Positions 16,104 to 24,377 of a DNA stretch of 24,481 nt are shown here, piece by piece (position 1 is the stretch's first letter; each line of letters starts with the position of its first letter). The stretch comes from Syntrophales bacterium (GTDB lineage Bacteria > Desulfobacterota > Syntrophia > Syntrophales > UBA8958): the NCBI GenBank assembly GCA_023231165.1, contig JALNVY010000009.1:1-24481 (forward strand), written 5' to 3'. A program made the position numbers and the translations under genes. The notes under the pieces were generated by a model that saw nothing but the letters and a program-made list of their open reading frames with translations, searched no databases and had not been told where the DNA came from.

Positions 16104-17264
16104 TTATCGATTGGCCTTCCGTATCCCCAACTGATCCTGGGCCATTATGAATTTGCATATGTTGGCCGAACCTTCAACCATGGCGTAGGTGGGTGCATCC
16201 CGGAAATAGCGGGCCACCGGGTATTCGTTGGAATAGCCGTAGGCGCCCAGGATGCGCATTGCGAACTGGGAGCATTTGTAGGCCAGCTCGCCTGCGAGGT
16301 ACTTTGACGCGGCCACTTCCAGGTTGTTGCCCAGGTTGCCCTGGTCCTTCTGCCAGGCCGCTTTGTAAACCATCAGCCTTGCCGCCTCGATCTCCGCTAC
16401 CATCTGCCCGATCATGTCCTGGTTCATCTGGAAGGCACCGATCGGTTTGCCGAACTGCTCGCGTTCCATGGCGTACTTCGTTACGCAATCAAGGCAGGCC
16501 TGAGCCAGCCCGATGCCTCCCGCGGCCGCAGAAAGCCTAGTCTGCGTTAGGGAACTGAAAACGGTCTTCGAGCCGTCTCCGGGCTTGCCCAGGATATTCT
16601 CTTTTGGGACCCTGGTGTTTTCCAGAACGATCTCACCGGTAGGTGAAGACCTCGATCCCAGCTTATCCAGATCGGTAACGGTGATGCCGCTGAAATTCTT
16701 GAGCTCGACGACAAATGCCGATAGGAGTTTCTTACCGCCCACATTGGTGTAGGCGTAGAAAATGGTCAAGTCGCCCAGTGTGGCATTCGATATCCAGGTC
16801 TTGGTGCCGTTGATGAGCCAGTGATCTCCCTTATCTTCTGCGAATGACTTTATGGCCATCACGTCGGAACCGGCCTGGGGCTCTGTAATTGCGAATGATC
16901 CCAGCATTTCAGCGCTGACAAGCTTCTCAACGTATTTCTTCTTGAGTACGTCCGCACCGTACCGGTAAATAGTATAGGCACAGCCCAGTTCCTGCATGTT
17001 GACCTGGACCCTCAGCGAACTGGATGCGCGGGCGATTTCTTCGCTGATGATCATGGCGGCCAGCCATCCCATATTGTTTCCGCCGTATTCCTCCGGAAGG
17101 ACAGTCCCGAAGAAACCAAGCTCACCCATGGGCTTCACCACTTCCTTGTAGGGAAAATAATGGTTCAGATCCCATTCATCCGCATAAGGCGCTATCTTCT
17201 CGGTTGCGAAACTGCGTACCGTCTCCTGGAGCATTTTCAACTCTTCCGGCAGTTCAAATTTCAT
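16104..17264 (-). CDS. Acyl-CoA dehydrogenase B
   Basis: This 386-residue short-class acyl-CoA dehydrogenase starts MKFELPEELKMLQETV. The FAD-binding SFAITEPQAGSDVMA and NGTKTWISNATL are intact, and LGAYGYSNEYPVARYFRD precedes the catalytic Glu364 in VEGSANICK. A Ser/Leu/Arg stretch (RASSSLRVQVNMQ, near 79-91) resembles the position used by glutaryl-CoA-type enzymes, which bind a carboxylate-bearing acyl chain. The reaction is alpha,beta-dehydrogenation with electrons to ETF. Its tail (DQLGIRKANR) is like that of dehydrogenase A (DDALGVKNANR), so these two are paralogues. The ribosome site is weak. Confidence 0.9.
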   Translation of the reverse strand: MKFELPEELKMLQETVRSFATEKIAPYADEWDLNHYFPYKEVVKPMGELGFFGTVLPEEYGGNNMGWLAAMIISEEIARASSSLRVQVNMQELGCAYTIYRYGADVLKKKYVEKLVSAEMLGSFAITEPQAGSDVMAIKSFAEDKGDHWLINGTKTWISNATLGDLTIFYAYTNVGGKKLLSAFVVELKNFSGITVTDLDKLGSRSSPTGEIVLENTRVPKENILGKPGDGSKTVFSSLTQTRLSAAAGGIGLAQACLDCVTKYAMEREQFGKPIGAFQMNQDMIGQMVAEIEAARLMVYKAAWQKDQGNLGNNLEVAASKYLAGELAYKCSQFAMRILGAYGYSNEYPVARYFRDAPTYAMVEGSANICKFIMAQDQLGIRKANR

Positions 17265-17832
17265 TTTATTCTTCTTTTCTTTCTAAAAATAATCGCGCAA
17301 CAAAACTCGTTTTGCATCGCTTATTCCTGTCGCGCTGCCACAATCGTAAACAGAGATCTTCATATCAGTATATTTTCTGATCTAACTATAGTACTTTATT
17401 ATTTTTTCTATTGCTATCATATGCCTCTTTTTCCAAAACAGGGCTCGTGAATCCGTCGATAAAAAATTCTATTGCTGTATTTCCCCTGGAAATTCAGGTG
17501 GTCTATTCTCTCTATTTTTTCAATTCTTACTTTATAGAATATCTGCTGTAGCCGTGCTCATCCATGTTGCCGGATATCTCGAATCCGGAAAATTTTTTAA
17601 AAAATGGCTGACGATAGTTGACATCATCATAGTCGAAATCATTTTTGCCTGCTTTTCCCATGTCAGCCCCTTTCCCGAGAAGAATAACAAGTCCCCCTGT
17701 GCATTCCTCTAATCAAAATTCCTCGGAAACCTTCTAATCGACACCACTGGAGTTCCGAATGCCGATCCTTTACGGGTTTCCTGAAGAGCAGCCGATTCAC
17801 CGCCCTTCAGGAATTACCTTTCTCGCTCAACC
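17265..17832. other. 568-base gap between two acyl-CoA dehydrogenase genes
   Basis: This interval is AT-rich at its left end and holds one short candidate ORF (17527-17661). I see no IS element, RNA gene or strong terminator. It may be a promoter region for dehydrogenase B, whose gene is on the left, but I cannot place a convincing promoter. Confidence 0.5.
17527..17661 (-). CDS. Possible 44-residue small protein
   Basis: An ATG preceded by AAAGGGG five bases upstream opens a 44-codon frame rich in Asp, Tyr, Phe and Lys, beginning MGKAGKNDFDYDDVNYRQPF and ending at TAA. It is too short for many gene finders. It lies in the otherwise empty interval between dehydrogenases A and B, on the operon strand. 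No cysteines, signal or transmembrane segment are visible, and I know no family. The ribosome site and non-random composition are the only support. Confidence 0.4.
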   Translation of the reverse strand: MGKAGKNDFDYDDVNYRQPFFKKFSGFEISGNMDEHGYSRYSIK

Positions 17833-19014
17833 CTATTCCAATTCCCGGAAGTCGCTCGGGACGTGGAGCCTCGGCCGATTCGCGTTCTTGACACCCAAAG
17901 CGTCATCGGCGATCAGCAGGCGCATTATATTTACGGTCCCTTCGCCAACCTGGTACAACTTTGAATCGCGGTAATATTTCTCCACGGGCATTTCGAGGGA
18001 ATAGCCCATGCCGCCATGAACTTCCATTGCCATTCCCGCGCATTTAACGACCGCCTCGCCGGCAAAATACTTGGCTATCGCTATTTCCCGCGAGAAAGGG
18101 AGGCCCTGGTCATTGAGCCAGGCCGCCTTTCGGACCAAGAGCCGGGCCGCTTCGACCTGTGCGACCATTTCCGCAATGGTAGCCTTGACCATCTGGTAAT
18201 CACGGATCAGTTTCCCAAACGCGACCCTCTGGTTGGCATAAGTTATAGAGGCATCCAGACAGGCCTGGGCCAATCCGACAGCACCGCTGGAAACGCTGAT
18301 CCGGCCTCGGTCCAAGGCAGTCATGGCAACGACGAAACCCTGGCCCATCTTCCCAAGGAGATTTTCTTTCGGCGCGCGAACGTTCTCCATGTGGATTTCG
18401 GCTATCGGTGAAGACTTGTCCCCCAGTTTGGGAGTCTCACGGGTGGTCCAGCCGGGCTGATTCGTCTCAACCACAACAGCGCACAGGCCCTTATATTTTT
18501 TGCTCCTGTCGAAAGTGCCGTAAACAACGGCGTAATCTGCAACATTGCCGTTTGAGATCCATGTTTTTTCGCCGTTAATCTCGAAATGGTCTCCTTTGTC
18601 TTCTATTCTGGTCTCTATGGAAGCAAGGTCCGATCCGGCATTTGGCTCTGAAAAGCAGGTGCAGCCAAGCTTTTTACCCGAGACCAGATCGGCCACATAT
18701 TTATTCTTCACCGTATCATTGCCCCATTCCATCATCGTATAAGGTACGGTCATGGCCTGTAGATTAAAAAGGGCGCGCAGCCCCGAATCGGCGCGGGAGA
18801 TTGCCTCACATACCACCGAATGGGCCAAAAACCCTGAATCCGAGCCCCCGAACCGGGGCGGAAAAGCGCATCCGAAGAACCCCAATTCCCCCATTTTGGA
18901 GACTAGATCTCGCTTGAATCCTTCTTCCTTAGCTTTGGGTTTTATTTCCTTCTCAACAAAACGTTGCGCCGTATCCAGTATGCCTTTGACTTCATCACTC
19001 AACTCAAAATTCAT
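17833..19014 (-). CDS. Acyl-CoA dehydrogenase A
   Basis: This 393-residue short-class acyl-CoA dehydrogenase starts MNFELSDEVKGILDTAQ. The FAD segment CFSEPNAGSDLA and NGEKTWISNGN are intact. HGGMGYSLEMPVEKYYRD leads to the catalytic Glu358 in GEGTVNIMR, and a 14-residue tail (PRLHVPSDFRELE) extends beyond the family end. It would introduce the first double bond into an acyl-CoA and feed ETF. AAAGGAG lies seven bases before the ATG. The second 41-base structured repeat lies about 31 bases upstream, in the same position as the copy before the crotonase. Confidence 0.92.
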   Translation of the reverse strand: MNFELSDEVKGILDTAQRFVEKEIKPKAKEEGFKRDLVSKMGELGFFGCAFPPRFGGSDSGFLAHSVVCEAISRADSGLRALFNLQAMTVPYTMMEWGNDTVKNKYVADLVSGKKLGCTCFSEPNAGSDLASIETRIEDKGDHFEINGEKTWISNGNVADYAVVYGTFDRSKKYKGLCAVVVETNQPGWTTRETPKLGDKSSPIAEIHMENVRAPKENLLGKMGQGFVVAMTALDRGRISVSSGAVGLAQACLDASITYANQRVAFGKLIRDYQMVKATIAEMVAQVEAARLLVRKAAWLNDQGLPFSREIAIAKYFAGEAVVKCAGMAMEVHGGMGYSLEMPVEKYYRDSKLYQVGEGTVNIMRLLIADDALGVKNANRPRLHVPSDFRELE

Positions 19015-19045
19015 CTTTAATCTCCTTTAATATCCTGAAAAGTTT

Positions 19046-19086
19046 AATCTCTCAGGGTTATACTCCCTGAAGCTTGCTTCGTTCCT
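19046..19086 (-). repeat. 41-base structured leader repeat, copy 2
   Basis: This copy matches 3035-3075 at 35 of 41 bases. The upstream arm TCAGGG (19052-19057) pairs with CCCTGA (19065-19070), or GAAG at 19069-19072 pairs with CTTC at 19077-19080. The changed bases against copy 1 keep the first stem paired. It lies about 31 bases before the ATG of dehydrogenase A. Confidence 0.6.
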
Positions 19087-19100
19087 CGTGGTTTTAGAGA

Positions 19101-19120
19101 CCCCGCAGCTTGCTGCGGGG
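19101..19120. terminator. GC-rich hairpin between MFS transporter and acyl-CoA dehydrogenase A
   Basis: CCCCGCAG, a CTTG loop, then CTGCGGGG make an 8-bp perfect stem, 22 bases after the stop of the MFS gene. On the transcribed strand the following bases are TCTCTAAAAC, a weak U-run, so it may be a partial terminator or an mRNA end stabiliser. It shares the CTTG loop of the adjacent repeat. Confidence 0.45.
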
Positions 19121-19141
19121 TAGTTTTGTTCATTTGACAAT

Positions 19142-20416
19142 TTAGGCCTTTGCGGTTGCGGTTTTATCGTCCACAGCAGTGCTGACTGCCTTGGGATCGT
19201 ACATCTTATCGGGAATACAGAAGCCGGGAATGATAGCGCAACATGCGTAGGCGATCCCCAGCAATGCGATTCCAAAGGCAATACTGTATTGAACGGAGAC
19301 AAACCCGATCATCAAGGGTGAAGCCATCGAACCTATCCTTCCAATATTGTGTGCGGTTGCCACCGCCGTCCCGCGAACCTGCGTGGGAAAGCTTTCAGCC
19401 AGATACGTGGAATTAAGCCCGTAAGGCGCCCCGAAAATAAACCCGAAGAGCAAAAGCAGATAGGCAACGTTGCTCGGTGTTGCATAGTAGATGATCGCGG
19501 GAAGAATCACCGCCGTGGCGATCCCGCTGAAGACCCAGATTATACGCCGTCCGAAAACGTCCCCGAGCCAACCGGCGAGAACTTTTCCGCATACCGTACA
19601 GGTATACGTCAAGGCGATATACCATCCCATAGCCTTAAGATTGACTCCGAGTTCTTTGACCAGATAGCTCGGCAGCCAGGTGTTGGCCCCGTAATAACCG
19701 AACTGGAGGAAAATAGCCGTCAGCGACCAGGCGATAAAGGTATATCGCACCGACTTAATCGCCCAGATCTTGGCAAATTCGTTTTCCCGCTTTACTCCGG
19801 ATTTTCGAATCGCCTCGCGGTTGGCAAGCCAGCTCGGCGAATCCTTATGGCCCCACAGCATAAAGAGTGTGATAGCCCCCGGGATAATGGCACACAGAAA
19901 CAACGATCTCCACCCGAGGTTCGGCAACACATAAGAGGACATGAGTGCGGCCAAGACATATCCTACGGACCAACCCGCCTGCATGATACCCAGAATTGTC
20001 GATCGAATTCTCGTAGGTACATACTCGGCAGCCAGGGTGAGGCCGACGCTGTAGACTGCGCCAATTCCTAATCCGGAGATAAAACGAATCAAGGCAATTT
20101 GCCAATAGCTCTGACAGGCGGCAATGAGCCCCGTTCCGACCGAAAACACAAATACGGACCAGAACGTGACTTTTATCCGTCCAATCCGGTCTGACAACCA
20201 CCCAGCAAAAATGCCTCCAACTCCCATTCCCAGCAGAGTTATCGTGGCAATGGCCCCACCGACTACATTCGATAGTTGTAATTCCTTCATGATACTGGGC
20301 AACGCCAGCGCCAACATCTGCAGATCCATGCCATCGACAACTAATCCTACAAATATGGCCCCTACGATTATCTTACCTTCTGTCGTAAACTTATCCTTTG
20401 AATCAATAGCCGTCAT
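19142..20416 (-). CDS. MFS transporter, aromatic acid:H+ symporter-like
   Basis: The first helix carries DGMDLQML, resembling the DGxD motif of the aromatic acid:H+ symporter group (benzoate and 4-hydroxybenzoate carriers). The loop after helix 2 has GWLSDRIGRIK, the main facilitator signature, repeated as GWLGDVFGRR after helix 8. About 12 hydrophobic segments fit the 424 residues. I chose the ATG at 20416 because AGGAAG lies about 7 bases upstream; an ATG at 20458 has no ribosome site. It would import an organic acid into the cytoplasm, and its place behind the CoA-transferase suggests it supplies the pathway substrate. The ligand is not proven. Confidence 0.88.
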   Translation of the reverse strand: MTAIDSKDKFTTEGKIIVGAIFVGLVVDGMDLQMLALALPSIMKELQLSNVVGGAIATITLLGMGVGGIFAGWLSDRIGRIKVTFWSVFVFSVGTGLIAACQSYWQIALIRFISGLGIGAVYSVGLTLAAEYVPTRIRSTILGIMQAGWSVGYVLAALMSSYVLPNLGWRSLFLCAIIPGAITLFMLWGHKDSPSWLANREAIRKSGVKRENEFAKIWAIKSVRYTFIAWSLTAIFLQFGYYGANTWLPSYLVKELGVNLKAMGWYIALTYTCTVCGKVLAGWLGDVFGRRIIWVFSGIATAVILPAIIYYATPSNVAYLLLLFGFIFGAPYGLNSTYLAESFPTQVRGTAVATAHNIGRIGSMASPLMIGFVSVQYSIAFGIALLGIAYACCAIIPGFCIPDKMYDPKAVSTAVDDKTATAKA

Positions 20417-20608
20417 CCTTCGCTTCCTTTCCTGTTTGCTCTGCTGCATAGCAGTCATTTATAAGTGTCAATGAAAACGATAAACTCTCTTGATCCTATG
20501 TATTTTTTTCCCTGATCCGTTTTATGCTTATTGCTGGTCTGAGCATTTAGTATTTCTATGGCATTTACACCGGTAGACATCCTGTTTCTGCTACATATGT
20601 ATTCGGGA

Positions 20609-21931
20609 TCATTTTGTGCTGAGCAGTCCGGCTTTTTTCGCCTGTTCAGTAAGGCTATCCCTGAATTTCGGGTGGGCCAGTTTAATTAGACTCGCGGCCC
20701 TTTCTCTATTGCTTTTGCCTTTTAAAGCGGCCACGCCGTATTCGGTTGTGACGTAATCCGCCAAATAGCGCGGCACCAGAGGGATTTGAGGTGCATATGG
20801 ATTGTCTGTCCGCGTAGGATGCAGGACGATTCTTGAATATTTTTCATCGCCCGTGGTCGCCGACAGCGTAGTTACAAATTTGGCATCATCGGAAATCGCA
20901 CAGCCCAGGGCAAAATCTATTTGGCCGCCCGATCCTGTATACTGATCTTCAAGACCGATAACATCAGCATAGATATTGCCATATAGGTCCACCTGAAGGG
21001 CGGCATTTATCGCAACCATTTTGTTGTTCCTGGCGATAACCAACGGATTATTGCAATAATCACACGGCTGCATTTCAATAAGGGGATTATGGTCGAGCCA
21101 GTCATATAATTTTTGGGTTCCACCATGGAACGTGCATACTATTTTCCCCTTGTGTATCGACTTTTTAGAATTATTTAGAACCCCAGATTCGACAAGAGGA
21201 ACTATGTGCTCGGGGACCATTTCGCCGTGCATTCCCAAGTCCTTTTTCTCTGTCAGAAAGAGAATTGCGGCTTCGCTAATCGCTCCGTAACCTATCTGGA
21301 TCGTCGAGCCGTCCTCTACCAGGCTGGCGACATTTTCTCCTATTCTCCTTTCAATCTCTGTGATAGTGAATTGTTCAAGCTCGAATATTTTGTCATTCAC
21401 CTCGACCGCATAGTCGATATCCGATATATGAATGAAGGATCTCCCATAAGTCACAGGCATGTTAGGATTTATTTCTGCCATTACCAGGCGGCAAGGTCGT
21501 TCAAGAACTGCGAATATGAAATCGACAGATACACCCAGACTGCAGTAGCCATTCTTATCTGGTGGGGAAACCGTCAGCATAAGAATATCACTTTTAAAGT
21601 CCCCCTCCTTGAGCAGTTTAGGCCAATGCTGGAAAGACGCTGGATAGAAATCGGCCCGCCCCTCTCTTAATAGCTGGCGAACCATCTTACGCCTTCCGCA
21701 GAAGGGCGTAGCAATGCGGATATGTTTTTCCATACCCGGATTCCCCATTTTGTGCTGGAACGGTCCGAATGGGGTAATATGGAATATTCTGCATCCCTCA
21801 AGTTCCTCAGCCCTGTTCACCAAAGCCATAGGAAGATGTCGCGGTTCGGCGCAAAAATTCGCCAGAACAATTTCGTCCTTAGACCTGATCGCTTTTACTG
21901 CTTCCTCAGCCGTTACCCAGTTTGTTTTCAT
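20609..21931 (-). CDS. Acetyl-CoA hydrolase/4-hydroxybutyrate CoA-transferase family protein
   Basis: This 440-residue family I CoA-transferase-like protein has an N-terminal domain (to about 190) and the C-terminal acetyl-CoA hydrolase domain, with IQIGYGAISEA, YTGSGGQIDFALG and the late YVTTEYGVAALKGKSNRERA motif. It would move CoA from a donor to the incoming acid, activating it without ATP. In relatives the catalytic Glu forms a CoA thioester in a segment like INSALEVDL; here the same segment reads INAALQVDL, with Gln in that place. I am not sure how common this is in the subfamily. The ATG at 21931 is preferred to the TTG one codon earlier. AGGAGG lies 15 bases upstream, which is long. 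It heads the minus-strand operon. Confidence 0.85.
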   Translation of the reverse strand: MKTNWVTAEEAVKAIRSKDEIVLANFCAEPRHLPMALVNRAEELEGCRIFHITPFGPFQHKMGNPGMEKHIRIATPFCGRRKMVRQLLREGRADFYPASFQHWPKLLKEGDFKSDILMLTVSPPDKNGYCSLGVSVDFIFAVLERPCRLVMAEINPNMPVTYGRSFIHISDIDYAVEVNDKIFELEQFTITEIERRIGENVASLVEDGSTIQIGYGAISEAAILFLTEKKDLGMHGEMVPEHIVPLVESGVLNNSKKSIHKGKIVCTFHGGTQKLYDWLDHNPLIEMQPCDYCNNPLVIARNNKMVAINAALQVDLYGNIYADVIGLEDQYTGSGGQIDFALGCAISDDAKFVTTLSATTGDEKYSRIVLHPTRTDNPYAPQIPLVPRYLADYVTTEYGVAALKGKSNRERAASLIKLAHPKFRDSLTEQAKKAGLLSTK

Positions 21932-21934
21932 CAA

Positions 21935-22522
21935 TATGAACTAACGCCTCCTTTCTTTCATCTAGTTTTTCTTTTGGGTTAACCTTGCAACTTTTGCTGC
22001 TTTAGCTATCAATCCTGTCCCTGTTCCAGCAAGCAGTAAAAGTTCCTTAATGCATCAACAGCTTCCAAATTAAGTATGTCCCCGAACTTCCCATCACTGG
22101 CCTGCCTGACAGCCACCATAATCACATTCAGACCCGTTGATGGTTTCGCTGAAAATTTGTCGATATACTCCTAAAGTGCATCTCCAAGCTTGTCAGCAGA
22201 TACTTTCTTGTTGATTAAATTGTTTTTTGCAACCCTTATGAACCCGTGCTCCATCGATGCACCATCTCCTCTCGGCAGACGAGCAATTATAAATGTAATT
22301 ATGTTTATATGTTTTATTCTTGATCATATATTTAATTAAATTTACATTTGTGTTTGGCTGCCTATTTGATTTTTTACCCCCTGTCAAGCTTTTTTTTTCA
22401 TCGTTGATATTAAATATAATAATCAGATGGTTGTAGCTGCACGGGTGTTTACGAGATTTTCATATGTTACTGAAAGAGCAATTTGTGAAGAGGAATGTAT
22501 AAGATTTAATATAGTTTTTTTG
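21935..22522. other. AT-rich, gene-poor stretch between CoA-transferase and IS remnant
   Basis: This 588-base stretch holds a stop-interrupted ORF (22009-22254) and a very AT-rich tract. At 22291-22298 and 22342-22349 the arms AAATGTAA and TTACATTT form an 8-bp inverted repeat 43 bases apart, between the divergent CoA-transferase and regulator genes. An operator for the GntR protein is a possible reading, but no half-site spacing typical of that family is evident. Confidence 0.4.
22009..22254 (-). pseudogene. 82-codon ORF interrupted by an in-frame TAG
   Basis: Starting at the ATG at 22254, with GAGAGGAGA about 10 bases upstream, the frame reads MEHGFIRVAKNN and continues for 27 codons to TAG at 22171-22173. 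It then stays open for a further 53 codons to TGA. The second half (VIMVAVRQASDGKFGDILN, then AVDALRNFYCLLEQ) looks like real protein. The stop suggests a decayed gene. I do not recognise the family. Confidence 0.45.
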
Positions 22523-22915
22523 ATGGCTGAGATGGGAATCACTAAGAGCCATTCACGGCCCTATGTGAGTAATGACAGCCCCTATTCTGAATCCCAGTTC
22601 AAGACCCTCAAATATCGTCCTGAGTTTCTGGAACGGTTCGGCGCCATCGTTGATGCCGGATTATTCTGTCAACCTTGCTTCCGTTGATACAACAGCGAGC
22701 ATTATCACTCAGGTATCGGGTGCCTGACTCCAGAAGATGTCCACCATTATGCAAGGGCTGAGCAAATTGTCAAAGAACGTCAGGCAGTTCTGAATGCTGC
22801 CTATGAAAAACATCCAAAACGGTTCAAGGGAAAACCGTCAACACCTACGTTATTTCCCCCAGCCGTCTGGATTAACAAACCGGCGTTACCAAATAGCGAA
22901 CAGGTGCTACACTAA
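22523..22915 (+). pseudogene. IS3-family transposase C-terminal remnant
   Basis: The frame reads MGITKSHSRPYVSNDS, then PYSESQFKTLKYRPEF, then after an in-frame TGA at 22685-22687 continues YNSEHYHSGIGCLTPEDV and PAVWINKPALPNSE. This is the end of an IS3-family rve-type transposase, including the third catalytic residue (Glu in PYSESQF). The TGA replaces the Trp normally found before YNxEHxHSG, so the protein is dead. The rest of the IS is missing; upstream of about 22523 the frame no longer looks like a transposase. The remnant lies just before the GntR gene on the same strand. Confidence 0.8.
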
Positions 22916-22942
22916 ATTGTTGTCGGAGGTGTCTAATTTTTA

Positions 22943-22969
22943 TTGACAAATTCCGTACCGTGATAATAG
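22943..22969 (+). promoter_or_regulatory. Candidate promoter of the GntR gene, perhaps from the IS end
   Basis: TTGACA at 22943-22948 is followed after 15 bases by TAATAG at 22964-22969, a fair sigma-70 pair with slightly short spacing. It lies directly behind the transposase stop, where the right end of an IS3 element would fall. The GntR ATG is 35 bases downstream. Confidence 0.3.
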
Positions 22970-23004
22970 GGTAAAGTGTAAATGATGTTTGTAAAGGATT
23001 GTGC

Positions 23005-23667
23005 ATGAGTAAAAAGAATCGCAGCGGTTTTACCATAGATAATATTTATGGGAAGATAGAAGAAATGCTGTACAGAAACCAGCTTGTTCCTGGACAGAAG
23101 ATTGTCTATGGTGATATTGCGAAAATACTCAATACAAGCCTAACGCCGATAATCCAGACCCTAAAGCGATTAGAGTCATCCGGGACAGTTAAATATATCC
23201 CCAATAAGGGATATTTTGTCGCGGATGTCTCGTGCGCTGAGATCCAAGAACTATATGAAGTAAGGGAGGCATTGGAATTATATATCCTTCCCAATATTTT
23301 AAAAAACTCTACGCCAAGTATAATTGAATCGTTGAGGATTAATTTTCGCGAGCACAGTATTTCCGATCCCATGGCATTGGGTATTCATGATGCACAGTTC
23401 CACCTATCAATTATAAAGCTTGCAAAGAATGATACTTTTTACAAGCTCTTAAGGGATGTTTTCCAACAAATTTACCTTCGCTATAAACCCCAATACGTCG
23501 GACATCAAAGACCTAAGGAGGCATTAAAGGAGCACAGGGCTATCATTGATGCCATCGCCAAGCATGATTTGGAAGAGGCTCGCAAAGTTATTAAAATACA
23601 TATCCAGTATCAGATGGAACACGCAGCCCAATTCTATAAGGTTTCGGAATTCCCGCATCGAATCTAA
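23005..23667 (+). CDS. GntR/FCD-family transcriptional regulator
   Basis: This 220-residue regulator has an N-terminal winged helix (about residues 10-72: PGQKIVYGDIAKILN, then TPIIQTLKRLESSG and KGYFVADV) and a C-terminal FCD domain. An Asp and three His (DAQFH, KEHRAI, MEHA) can form its metal site. FCD regulators bind an acid or acyl-CoA-like ligand and usually repress nearby genes. ATG at 23005 is preferred to the TTG at 22999 because AAAGGA lies six bases before it. It is divergent from the CoA-transferase operon and is the probable local regulator, with a decayed IS between them. Confidence 0.9.
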   Translation: MSKKNRSGFTIDNIYGKIEEMLYRNQLVPGQKIVYGDIAKILNTSLTPIIQTLKRLESSGTVKYIPNKGYFVADVSCAEIQELYEVREALELYILPNILKNSTPSIIESLRINFREHSISDPMALGIHDAQFHLSIIKLAKNDTFYKLLRDVFQQIYLRYKPQYVGHQRPKEALKEHRAIIDAIAKHDLEEARKVIKIHIQYQMEHAAQFYKVSEFPHRI

Positions 23668-23692
23668 AAACATGTGGTTTCGTAACTTCCCC

Positions 23693-23716
23693 CGGCCACC
23701 AAGGCCGCTTTGTTTT
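23693..23716 (+). terminator. Rho-independent terminator after GntR gene
   Basis: CGGCC (23693-23697) pairs with GGCCG (23703-23707) around an ACCAA loop, followed by CTTTGTTTT. It lies 26 bases behind the GntR stop codon. Confidence 0.55.
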
Positions 23717-23765
23717 CCAATCCCAGATTCATAACATCCGCCATTTTTTTTGGTCATAACAAAAA

Positions 23766-24375
23766 TTACGGACGGCATCCGTATTGATCCCGTGGAAGAT
23801 GTTTCTCGACGAGGCCAGCAAGGGCTTGAGAAAAAAGGGGAGGAACGCCTTCTGAGCAGAGGCGTTCAGAATTCCAAAGAGGGCGGAAAAGCCAGCCTAG
23901 CATCATGGCCCCATAATCGCCGACCACGCTCAGGGCAAAGGAAAAAGCCGCGAGGAGCGTCAATCCCAAGCCTTGGAGAGATGGTCAGGAAGGCTCCCGA
24001 TTCATAGGCGAAAAAGGAAACACCGAGGACGCCGAGTAATGCGGCCACCCATACATGCAGGCGCCAGGACTCCTTGTTGATAAAGCGGAACAGGAGAATG
24101 ACAAAAACGGGGTTGACGCTGAAGACGACAGCAGCGGAGGCCGCTTTTCCCATGGTCAGGATGGCGATGTGAAAAAGAGTGATGCCCAAGGCGATGCTGA
24201 TCAGCCCGTTGAGCAGAAAGATCCCGAAATCCTTCCAACTCAGCGGCGTCAGGCGCAGACGCAGCATGGGGATGCAAATAATGATCAGGATAATTCCGGT
24301 AAGGAAGAATCGGAGAAAGGTCAACACCACCGGATCGACGCGGAACCCGATAATCTTGCCGGCAATTAACCTCAC
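23766..24375 (-). pseudogene. Truncated, frameshifted EamA/DMT transporter
   Basis: The frame from 24375 reads AGKIIGFRVDPVVLTFLRF and continues through FHIAILTMGKAASAAVVFSVNP, a typical first EamA repeat with several membrane helices. At about 23965 the frame is lost, and the second repeat start (GLGLTLLAAFSFALSVV) continues in another frame before turning into unrelated sequence. The normal N-terminal leader before AGK is missing: the gene opens with GTG in a place without a ribosome site, right at the terminal repeat. It is a chopped gene, consistent with a rearrangement breakpoint. The circle joins it to the MFS gene end. Confidence 0.75.
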
Positions 24376-24377
24376 AA

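Noticed and set aside
19349..20071. 240-residue plus-strand open frame
   Set aside because: It is antisense to the MFS transporter; the composition is Arg/Gly/Pro-rich and has no recognisable domain.
22171..22173. TAG as a pyrrolysine codon
   Set aside because: There is no pyrrolysine gene set or methylamine methyltransferase in the window, and neighbours look decayed; a pseudogene is simpler.
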